Source: Jeotgalicoccus sp. (GTDB lineage: Bacteria > Bacillota > Bacilli > Staphylococcales > Salinicoccaceae). Taken from it: a stretch of DNA of 64,000 nucleotides. The stretch lies in assembly GCA_003513765.1 (NCBI GenBank), contig DONT01000002.1, positions 186,215 to 250,214 on the forward strand. The letters are read 5' to 3'. The notes below the pieces were generated by a model. It did not search any database and was not told the DNA's origin. It worked only from the letters and a program-made list of their open reading frames with translations. The position numbers and the translations under genes were made by a program. This document shows positions 17,602 through 23,925 of this stretch, one piece after another; positions within the stretch are counted from its first letter, which is position 1; each line of letters begins with the position of its first letter.

Positions 17602-18390
17602 ATGAATTACCTTAATAAAACGAGACTGGCTGTGCTGCTTTGTTCATTAACAGTATTGTTAGTTCTTTCGGCATGCAGCAGTGATGATAGTGAAGAAATG
17701 GGAGAGACAGTTACGCTGACAGTATCTGCAGCAGCGAGTTTAACAGATGCACTTGAGGAAACAGCAGATGTTTTTCATGAAAGCCATCCGGAAATCAAAG
17801 TGGACTTTAACTTTGGGGGATCAGGGGCCTTGCAGCAGCAAATTTCCCAGGGTGCACCTGCCGATATGTTTTTTTCAGCCTCAGAAAGTGATTTTAATGC
17901 ACTGATTGACAACGGAAGTATCTCTGAAGAAAACGCGGTTAATCTGCTGCAGAATGAATTAGTGCTCGTGACTCCGGCTGATAATCAGACGGTCACATCG
18001 TTTGATGATATTACAGATGCCTCTCAAATTGCTGTCGGTACACCGGAATCGGTACCGGCGGGAAAATATGCAGTGGAAACATTTGAATCGATGAATATTG
18101 CAGAAGAGATTGACCCATTACTCGTCTACGCAGAAGACGTTCGTTCTGTGTTAACTTACGTGGAACGCGGTGAAGTTGATGCAGGACTGGTGTACAGAAC
18201 GGATGCGTTAACGAGTGATTCAGTGGAGATTGCAGACACAGCACCTGAAGCCGCACATGAGCCGATAGTATATCCTGCTGGAATGATTAACGGCTCAAAC
18301 AATGCTGAAGCAGCAGAAACATTTTTTGAGTTCCTGCAGTCAGAAGAAGCTTTAGCAATATTTGAAGACTACGGTTTTACCCGTGAATAA
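17602..18390 (+). CDS. modA: Molybdate ABC transporter substrate-binding lipoprotein
   Basis: 262 residues. The signal peptide has lipobox LSAC. The mature part carries SAAASLTDALEETADVFHE near 43 (the oxyanion-binding Ser of ModA), FNFGGSGALQQQISQGAPADMFFSA near 73 and the C-terminal PAGMINGSNNAEAAETFFEFL. It captures molybdate or tungstate for ModB. Its stop overlaps the modB start by 8 nt, so the two are one unit. No ModC ATPase follows. Confidence 0.9.
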   Translation: MNYLNKTRLAVLLCSLTVLLVLSACSSDDSEEMGETVTLTVSAAASLTDALEETADVFHESHPEIKVDFNFGGSGALQQQISQGAPADMFFSASESDFNALIDNGSISEENAVNLLQNELVLVTPADNQTVTSFDDITDASQIAVGTPESVPAGKYAVETFESMNIAEEIDPLLVYAEDVRSVLTYVERGEVDAGLVYRTDALTSDSVEIADTAPEAAHEPIVYPAGMINGSNNAEAAETFFEFLQSEEALAIFEDYGFTRE

Positions 18391-19060
18391 TTACGGCATA
18401 ACGGCAGAAGAATTTCTGACACCGGTTCTTCTGTCACTGAGAGTTGCATTTATCGCGCTGATATTATCGTTTGTTTTCGGCACAATGATGGCACATTTTA
18501 TGACGCGGAAACAATTTAAAGGAAAAATTATTTTAGAGACAATAATAATGCTGCCGATAGTGCTGCCGCCAACGGTCGTCGGTTTTATTCTTATAGTAAT
18601 ATTCGGCAATAACGGTTTTGCCGGCAATATCGTGGAATGGATATTCAGCCAGTCGATTATATTTACGTGGTATGCAGCAGTGCTGGCAAGTACAGTTGTA
18701 TCACTTCCGCTGATGTATCAGGCGGCAAAAACCGGATTTTTAAGTATCGATAAAGATATTGAAGATGCAGCGAGAGTTGACGGAGCAAGTAATTTACAAG
18801 TATTCATGAAAATCACGTTGCCGCTGGCATCCGTATCACTGATGACCGGAGCCATACTCAGCTTTGCCCGGGCACTTGGAGAATTCGGAGCGACGCTGAT
18901 GATTGCGGGAAATATACCAGGTCGCACACAAACACTGCCGACCGCTATATATACAGCACTGCAGTCGGGGAATATGACACTCGCATGGCTGTGGGTCATT
19001 ACGATTGTTGTGATTTCGTTTATTATGCTGCTGTTTGTGAGGACGAAATCAGTGAATTAA
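18383..19060 (+). CDS. modB: Molybdate ABC transporter permease
   Basis: About 225 residues with five or so membrane segments. The EAA loop is EDAARVDGASNLQVFMKITLPLA near residue 136, followed by GEFGATLMIAGNIPGRTQTLPTAIY, diagnostic for ModB. I prefer the GTG at 18383, which overlaps the modA stop (GTGAATAA) and gives the usual ModB N-terminus; a TTG at 18362 is the alternative. A modC is missing here, so an ATPase encoded elsewhere must power it. Confidence 0.88.
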   Translation: MNNYGITAEEFLTPVLLSLRVAFIALILSFVFGTMMAHFMTRKQFKGKIILETIIMLPIVLPPTVVGFILIVIFGNNGFAGNIVEWIFSQSIIFTWYAAVLASTVVSLPLMYQAAKTGFLSIDKDIEDAARVDGASNLQVFMKITLPLASVSLMTGAILSFARALGEFGATLMIAGNIPGRTQTLPTAIYTALQSGNMTLAWLWVITIVVISFIMLLFVRTKSVN

Positions 19061-19073
19061 ATATAATGTTAGG

Positions 19074-19100
19074 AACCCGGCTCGGTGGAGCTGGGTTTTT
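19074..19100 (+). terminator. Terminator after modB
   Basis: AACCCGGCTC, loop GGTG, GAGCTGGGTT, Ts (one G-U type mismatch). Confidence 0.88.
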
Positions 19101-19120
19101 CTGATTTTAGGGGGGATATT

Positions 19121-19274
19121 GTTTCGGATGCCTTCATGGATTTAATGACGGGTTTCAAACTGTTCCGGATGCCTTCATGGATTTAATGACGGGTTTCAAA
19201 CTGTTCCGGATGCCCTCATGGATTTGGTGACGGGTTCCAAACAGTGCCGGATGCCTTCATGATTCCCATGAAGG
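19121..19274. repeat. 41-bp tandem repeat, 3.7 copies
   Basis: Units begin at 19121, 19162, 19203 and 19244. The first two are nearly identical and the third has five or so changes. The core reads CCGGATGCCTTCATGGATT then TAATGACGGGTTTCAAACT. The last copy is cut short and forms a palindrome, CCTTCATG...CATGAAGG (19254-19274). It is non-coding and lies between modB and the rpsR promoter. Confidence 0.9.
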
Positions 19275-19297
19275 AACTCAAAATATTAAATTAATAA

Positions 19298-19326
19298 TTG
19301 ACTTTTTACCATATAAGTTGTAATAT
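19298..19326 (+). promoter_or_regulatory. Promoter of rpsR
   Basis: TTGACT at 19298-19303, 17-bp spacer, TAATAT at 19321-19326. It gives rpsR a transcript of its own with a leader of about 110 nt. Confidence 0.8.
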
Positions 19327-19439
19327 ATATCGTGCACATACACACATTATAAAACACACGTTTAGTAAATAACTAAGTTATGGATTACAATATTCGATCC
19401 ACACAGTCGAATATACTAATCTGTAGAGGAGGGCTTACT

Positions 19440-19679
19440 ATGGCAGGTCCAAGAAGAGGCGGTCGTCGTCGTAAAAAAGTTTGTTATTTCACAGCAAACG
19501 GCATTACGCACATCGACTACAAAGAAGTAGAACTTCTTAAAAAGTTCATTTCTGAACGTGGGAAAATTCTTCCTAGACGTGTAACAGGTACTTCAGCGAA
19601 GTATCAGCGTCAGTTAACTGGTGCTATCAAACGTGCACGTCACATGGCATTATTACCATACGTTAAAGAAGAACAGTAA
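19440..19679 (+). CDS. rpsR: 30S ribosomal protein S18
   Basis: 79 residues (MAGPRRGGRRRKKVCYF at the N-terminus; RHMALLPYVKEEQ at the C-terminus). The ATG at 19440 lies 6 nt after GAGGAGGG; a frame opening at 19380 has no start signal. The last codons and stop form the island attachment core, so integration leaves the protein intact but moves its terminator 12 kb away. Confidence 0.97.
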   Translation: MAGPRRGGRRRKKVCYFTANGITHIDYKEVELLKKFISERGKILPRRVTGTSAKYQRQLTGAIKRARHMALLPYVKEEQ

Positions 19680-19681
19680 GA
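19665..19681 (+). repeat. attL core of the island
   Basis: 17-bp AAAGAAGAACAGTAAGA covering the last four codons, stop and next base of rpsR. It is identical to 32001-32017. Confidence 0.9.
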
Positions 19682-19783
19682 GTAATTCTTATTGAAAGCC
19701 TATCGGACTGCGGTCTGTGGGCTTTTTTCTTTGCCTAAAATGTGTTTTCGGGGCGAAAAAAGGGCGAAGTCTCGGAATTTACA

Positions 19784-19821
19784 TAAAAAAAGACACTCAG
19801 AATTAAAATATTCCGGGTGTC
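19784..19821 (-). terminator. Terminator of the island integrase
   Basis: On the minus strand GACACCC and GAGTGTC flank an AT-rich loop and are followed by a T run (the As at 19784-19791). It directly follows the integrase stop. Confidence 0.75.
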
Positions 19822-21055
19822 ATAAGTTCGCATTTTCTAATTTTTGCATTGTGTCCTCGTGCATCTCATCAGTAATATGTGTATATATTGAAAGTGTTGT
19901 CTTATAATCGGAGTGTCCGACACGGTGCATGATAGTTTTAAGTCCGATATTCAATGCTGCAAGTTTACTGATGTGAGTATGTCGGAGGATATGTGTTGTA
20001 ACTTTCTTCCGCTTATTAAGTCCAGTCCATTCAGCAGCTTCTCTTAAAATGGTGTTCACTTTATCTTTAGGCATCGGGCTGCCAGTAGATCCCGTGAATA
20101 CAAATCCTCTATCTTTATATGAATCATTCCATCGTGTTTCTTTCTTATTCTCCAGTATCACTTTCTTTAATATATCTATACTCCTTTGAGTGAGTACGAT
20201 GTCACGCGTTGAGCTGTCTGTTTTAGTTGTATCTTTGTAGCCGAAGCCCTCGGGTGTCGCTGCCCAAAAGATAGAACCGTCTATCTTCAATCGTTTGTTA
20301 TCGAAATCAATGTTATGTGGTTCAATTGCCATCAGTTCACTGATACGCATACCATTCAGCATTTGGAACTCAATGATATGTTTAATCATGTTCAAGTTGC
20401 GCAGTACATCCGGGCGCGCCCTCACTTTGATTTTATAATCAATGTAATCAAATATATCTTTTATTTCTGCATCGGTTAGATATTTATTTTCGTTACGTTC
20501 ATAAACTAACTGATCCGGAGTTTTCTTCTCTTTAGGTATACGCAAGTCACTCAATTTAAAGTCCGGTTCAAATCTGTAGTTACCAGTTCGGGCATATTTG
20601 TATATCGCGCGGAGTGTAATCGAATAGCTGCTTAATGAGCTGTGTGCCAGTCCCTCACGGTGTTTGTAGTAAAAGAAGTCCTGCAGGTACTTAAATGTGA
20701 TTTTGACGAACAGGGCATCTTTATCGAAGTAATTAAACATCTGTCTGACTTCCGATTCCTTCCGCTTAATCGTGCCAATTTTAGCATCCTCGAAAGTCTT
20801 ATATTCTTCTAACCATTCCATCGCTATACTATAGAACGTTTTATCTTCAATACTCTGATGTGAGCCGTTAGAACGCTCCAGGATAGCCGCTATACGCTCA
20901 TTTAAACGTGCCTGGGCTTCCTTCTGTGACTGCTTAGTGTCTTTGTTCATGACAATACTTGTCCGCCTGTCCTTATCGGTTAAAGGGTCTTTGAACTTCT
21001 CATAAAAACGATATTTAATATCTCCGTGCTTGTCGGTAAATTCTACTGACCACAT
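19820..21055 (-). CDS. int: Tyrosine recombinase integrase of the island
   Basis: 411 residues. An N-terminal Arm-type domain is followed by a SAM-like core-binding domain (about 70-175) and a catalytic domain with GMRISELMAIEP (Arg), the HILRHTHISKL box (His, Arg), GHSDY and the nucleophile in LSIYTHI near the C-terminus. It catalyses integration at rpsR and, with the AlpA-type factor, excision. Its 3' end abuts attL, the usual place. It is leftward, 6 bp after the repressor gene and probably cotranscribed with it. Confidence 0.95.
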   Translation of the reverse strand: MWSVEFTDKHGDIKYRFYEKFKDPLTDKDRRTSIVMNKDTKQSQKEAQARLNERIAAILERSNGSHQSIEDKTFYSIAMEWLEEYKTFEDAKIGTIKRKESEVRQMFNYFDKDALFVKITFKYLQDFFYYKHREGLAHSSLSSYSITLRAIYKYARTGNYRFEPDFKLSDLRIPKEKKTPDQLVYERNENKYLTDAEIKDIFDYIDYKIKVRARPDVLRNLNMIKHIIEFQMLNGMRISELMAIEPHNIDFDNKRLKIDGSIFWAATPEGFGYKDTTKTDSSTRDIVLTQRSIDILKKVILENKKETRWNDSYKDRGFVFTGSTGSPMPKDKVNTILREAAEWTGLNKRKKVTTHILRHTHISKLAALNIGLKTIMHRVGHSDYKTTLSIYTHITDEMHEDTMQKLENANL

Positions 21056-21061
21056 TATATA

Positions 21062-21637
21062 TCACTCCTTGTTATTCTTCTTTTCACTTTCGGTTATCCG
21101 CTTATGAATATCATCAATATCAATGTCACGTGCATTTGATAATAGTAACCTTATTATACTAATTATTTTAGTACGCACATCTCCTTGAAAGTCTGCCGGG
21201 TTCATTCCTTTGACCGCTTTATATAAACTATTTAACAATGCAGCATCTTGAAAACTGACTTGTTTATTACCACGTAGAATTTCTTTTTGATGATATACTG
21301 CTTCATCTAAACTTTCTATAGCAAAATCAATCGTTCTAAGGTTAAAATTCTCAGCGATTTTAGAATCATCTTCATATATTGTTTTATTCTTTTGTTCTAG
21401 TTCGGTTAGTTTTTCATCAATATAGCTCCCAAAATGACCCGAAACTTCATATAACTCCGTAATTCTTACATTTAGAGTGTCCGCTAACTTCTGCATGATC
21501 TCTTGTGACGGCTTGTCATTCTTCCCTGTTTCAAGTTGTGAGAGATACGACTTCGATACTCCGGACCGTCTAGCTAATTCCCTGGCAGTCATACCTTGTC
21601 TACTTCTAGCTTTTTTAATGTATTCTCCCATCTCCAT
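21062..21637 (-). CDS. XRE-family master repressor (Stl-like)
   Basis: 191 residues. The N-terminal helix-turn-helix, RSRQGMTARELARRSGVSKS and following residues (about 6-60), is XRE type; the C-terminal 120 residues are helical with no recognised peptidase motif. That fits an SaPI Stl-type repressor, relieved by phage protein binding rather than RecA cleavage. I chose the ATG at 21635-21637 because GGAGGTG lies 6 nt upstream. It is divergent from the Cro-like gene with paired operators between them. Confidence 0.85.
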   Translation of the reverse strand: MEMGEYIKKARSRQGMTARELARRSGVSKSYLSQLETGKNDKPSQEIMQKLADTLNVRITELYEVSGHFGSYIDEKLTELEQKNKTIYEDDSKIAENFNLRTIDFAIESLDEAVYHQKEILRGNKQVSFQDAALLNSLYKAVKGMNPADFQGDVRTKIISIIRLLLSNARDIDIDDIHKRITESEKKNNKE

Positions 21638-21664
21638 ATGAAGCACCTCCATGTATATAACTTC

Positions 21665-21730
21665 ATTTTACTCTTTTTTGTCCGTTAAAGCAATATAATG
21701 TTTGACAATAACGGACACATAGCTTATGAT
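21665..21730. promoter_or_regulatory. Divergent promoters and operators of the island switch
   Basis: Rightward: TTGACA (21702-21707), 17 bp, TATGAT (21725-21730). Leftward: TTGCTT (complement of 21688-21693), 17 bp, TAAAAT (complement of 21665-21670). Inverted operator half-sites TGTCCGTTA (21679-21687) and TAACGGACA (21709-21717) overlap both promoters, so one repressor can control both directions. Confidence 0.8.
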
Positions 21731-21762
21731 GGAGATAATCAGAAAAAGAAAGGAGTTTTGAT

Positions 21763-22008
21763 ATGCTAAACATTACATTGAAAGACAGTACTGAAACACG
21801 ATTGCAAATCGCTAGCAAAGGGTTTACTATTAGAGGTTTTGCCCGACACATCAATGTTTCACCTGGATATTTATCGGAAGTTCTGAGCGATAAGAAAGAA
21901 CCATCAGCGAACTTTGCTTATAAGGTAGCAAAAGGTCTTGACCAAAAGATGGAGCATATTTTTTTAATCAAAGTGTCCGCTAATAACGGACAAAAGGAGG
22001 TTAAATAA
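21763..22008 (+). CDS. Cro-like helix-turn-helix regulator (Str-like)
   Basis: 81 residues. A helix-turn-helix is clear at about 25-60 (TIRGFARHINVSPGYLSEVL, then PSANFAYKVAKGL). It is the rightward regulator opposite the repressor and first gene of the replication module. AAGGAG lies 9 nt before the ATG. The stop overlaps the next ATG (TAATG), and a further operator copy lies inside its 3' end. Confidence 0.82.
   Translation: MLNITLKDSTETRLQIASKGFTIRGFARHINVSPGYLSEVLSDKKEPSANFAYKVAKGLDQKMEHIFLIKVSANNGQKEVK
21974..21992. promoter_or_regulatory. Third operator copy inside the Cro-like gene
   Basis: TGTCCGCTAATAACGGACA: both half-sites seen in the divergent promoter, here spaced by one base. 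It lies 16 bp before the next gene and could allow repressor binding or looping downstream. Confidence 0.65.
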
Positions 22009-22271
22009 TGTCTAACTTACACAACTTACCAACACGTGACAACACAGTCATGAAGGAAGAACAAATCAATGTTAAACCTATTTACGTGAATAAGATGCAA
22101 GCAGCGAAGATGGTAGGAATTTCAAAGAGTACGCTGTACCGATGGATAATGGAAGCCGAAGAAAGCGGAGAATGGACGGGGTTATCAATTCGACCGTCAG
22201 CAACAGTTACATTAATTCATCTGTCTACACTTGAAGCGTTTCTCAAGTCTAAAGACAAATCATTTCTATAG
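22008..22271 (+). CDS. AlpA/excisionase-type DNA-binding protein
   Basis: 87 residues with a MerR/AlpA-like helix-turn-helix: VNKMQAAKMVGISKSTLYRW at about 27-46, with a possible wing (EWTGLSIRPSATVTLIHLSTLEAFL). Proteins of this type are excision directionality factors or activators in PICIs and prophages. It is coupled to the Cro-like gene by a TAATG overlap. It might be xis; the sequence alone does not separate the two roles. Confidence 0.75.
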   Translation: MSNLHNLPTRDNTVMKEEQINVKPIYVNKMQAAKMVGISKSTLYRWIMEAEESGEWTGLSIRPSATVTLIHLSTLEAFLKSKDKSFL

Positions 22272-22285
22272 TAGGAGGTTTTCAA

Positions 22286-22465
22286 ATGCAAAGTGTAATT
22301 AATGAGAACCGCGGTTATCGCAGGGCAATTAAAGACATCACTGCTGACCTTGAACTCATGTTCGCGCATAACGATCCTGAAGAATACGCGCAAGTGATTC
22401 AAGTGATTCTGTTCAATCTGAATGAAGAATCGAAAGAGGACTTGAAAGGGGAGGTGTTGAAATGA
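22286..22465 (+). CDS. Small acidic island protein, unknown function
   Basis: 59 residues starting after TAGGAGG (6-nt spacing). The predicted structure is two helices (RRAIKDITADLELMF and EEYAQVIQVILFNLNEESKED). I do not recognise the family. The stop overlaps the next start by 4 nt, so it is a real, coupled gene of the early island operon. Confidence 0.6.
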   Translation: MQSVINENRGYRRAIKDITADLELMFAHNDPEEYAQVIQVILFNLNEESKEDLKGEVLK

Positions 22466-22641
22466 AGTTATTAAAATCACTAATTCCAGAGCTTACGTAT
22501 CTAACTGGCGCAGTTATCGTATTTATAACGATGTGGAATATCATGAATTTCACTTATGCAATGTTCTTCCTGGGTGCGATGTTATTTATAGTCGCAGGTT
22601 ACCTGGACAGTGTAATGAGGGTTTCTGATGAAAGAAAATAA
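22462..22641 (+). CDS. Small two-helix membrane protein of the island
   Basis: 59 residues with two hydrophobic stretches (LTYLTGAVIVFITMW and AMFFLGAMLFIVAG) and a charged tail ending SDERK. It overlaps the preceding gene by 4 nt (ATGA); that gene's GGGGAGG serves as its ribosome site. Function unknown. Small membrane proteins are common in this part of staphylococcal islands and phages. Confidence 0.6.
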   Translation: MKLLKSLIPELTYLTGAVIVFITMWNIMNFTYAMFFLGAMLFIVAGYLDSVMRVSDERK

Positions 22642-22671
22642 AAAGCCGATACGCAATGTACCGACTAACAA

Positions 22672-22689
22672 ACACCGTTACAGCGGTGT
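22672..22689 (+). other. Hairpin before the replication initiator
   Basis: ACACCG, loop TTACAG, CGGTGT. There is no T-run, so it is more likely an RNA or protein-binding structure than an intrinsic terminator. Confidence 0.45.
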
Positions 22690-22720
22690 CCGGAGAATGA
22701 TAAATATAAATATCTACACC

Positions 22721-22726
22721 TATATT
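22721..22726 (+). promoter_or_regulatory. Candidate -10 box of the initiator gene
   Basis: TATATT (overlapping TATTAT) lies in an AT-rich stretch. Transcription would begin near 22735, just before the TTG at 22741 and about 25 nt before the purine-rich AGGGGGGAG at 22761-22769. Confidence 0.4.
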
Positions 22727-22740
22727 ATACCCTCTCGGGC

Positions 22741-23649
22741 TTGTTAGTTCAAACATCGGAAGGGGGGAGTGAGATTAAAATTGCAAATGAATTAAGCGAA
22801 GAAACAACAATTGAAACCGTTGAAATGTTCACAGCAGTTAAGGCAAAGAAACACATCATATTAAATCATAAGATAGTGAACTCATCTAAGGATTGGATTT
22901 ACGGTAAAGAATCAGAGCTGAATGTCAGCCGTAAGAGTGCGAAGGTTCAGAAGTCCGTTAAATACGGTGTAGCCTATACTGGCAGCCTTTCAGTCTATCG
23001 TTGGAACACTTATGACAAAAGAGTTTATAACGCTGTAGTGAGCCTGTACGCAGCCGGTAACGAAGTCCTCACTCCTTCTATGATATATCGACACATGAAC
23101 GGTTTGGACGGCAGGCAAGGTGTAAGTGATTCATCGATTGAATTAATCATCAATAGTGTTGATAAATCTCGAGAAACATATATTGGAATTGAGTTTGAAA
23201 ATGATGATTCTGCACTTAAAGGCACATTGATTCATGCAGATAAAGTAAATGTGATTACCGGTAAATATAGTGTAGTGGGTTATCAATTGAAGGAAAAACC
23301 AATACTTTATCAGATAAATACTAAACAGATTATCACAGTTGATGCAGGACTGTTAAACACTAAAGACAGAATCAAGCGTGATTCAGTAAATGCAGTCATT
23401 TTGAAGGAGTTTCTCATCAAGCGGATAGAGAACATTAAAGCAGGCAAGTTAAATCCTCACATCCGATTTGAAGCGATATATGAAGAACTCGGGATCAGTC
23501 AGCCGACAAGGAAGAACATAGAAACGATAAGGAAAAATACAGAGAATATATTACTTTCTTTATCAGATAAGAAGTACATCCAAAAATACGATTTATACAA
23601 ACAAGGCAAAGCTTTCAAAGGTATTAAAATTACCACTCGGCAAAGTTAG
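22741..23649 (+). CDS. Replication initiator protein of the island
   Basis: Up to 302 residues. A basic, winged-helix-like protein whose gene is directly followed by five 22-bp iterons, the standard place for an initiator and its binding sites. The middle (about 85-130) and C-terminal (about 225-300) parts look like two DNA-binding modules. The start is uncertain. The frame opens with TTG at 22741 without a ribosome site, AGGGGGGAG at 22761-22769 is followed in frame by ATT at 22774, and the first ATG is only at 22825. Not similar to the helicase-type Rep of classical SaPIs; that activity is in the next gene. Confidence 0.75.
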   Translation: MLVQTSEGGSEIKIANELSEETTIETVEMFTAVKAKKHIILNHKIVNSSKDWIYGKESELNVSRKSAKVQKSVKYGVAYTGSLSVYRWNTYDKRVYNAVVSLYAAGNEVLTPSMIYRHMNGLDGRQGVSDSSIELIINSVDKSRETYIGIEFENDDSALKGTLIHADKVNVITGKYSVVGYQLKEKPILYQINTKQIITVDAGLLNTKDRIKRDSVNAVILKEFLIKRIENIKAGKLNPHIRFEAIYEELGISQPTRKNIETIRKNTENILLSLSDKKYIQKYDLYKQGKAFKGIKITTRQS

Positions 23650-23653
23650 GGGG

Positions 23654-23762
23654 TCGCACTAACGGTGAAGATACATCGCACTAACGGTGAAGTTACCTCG
23701 CACTAACGGTGAAGTTACCTCTCACTAATGGTGAAGTTGGGTCGCACTAACGGTGAAGTTAG
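23654..23762 (+). repeat. Five 22-bp iterons, probable island replication origin
   Basis: TCGCACTAACGGTGAAG starts at 23654, 23676, 23698, 23720 (TCTCACTAATGG variant) and 23742, an exact 22-bp period (two helical turns). Each holds CAC-TAACG-GTG. AT-rich DNA follows at 23762-23880 (ATATTTATAAATACTATAAAT), a likely melting zone. The placement between initiator and primase-helicase genes fits a bidirectional island origin. Confidence 0.88.
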
Positions 23763-23925
23763 AAAATAAAAAACAGCCTTCAATCACTACTCCGCCAAAG
23801 GGTTCGGGGGTTTAGAGAAAAGCTGATAGATATTTATAAATACTATAAATATCGTAGTGAAGTTGAGCCTTCCTTGTAGTGCGGCTCACTTCTTCATAAA
23901 TTGAATGTAGAAAGGAGTATCAAAA

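Noticed and set aside
19692..19907. 71-codon rightward ORF just inside attL
   Set aside because: It crosses the integrase terminator and the integrase 3' end on the other strand and has no ribosome site or family match.
23654..23762. Possible CRISPR array
   Set aside because: The repeats have no unique spacers; a strict 22-bp step beside an initiator gene fits iterons. No cas genes are present.
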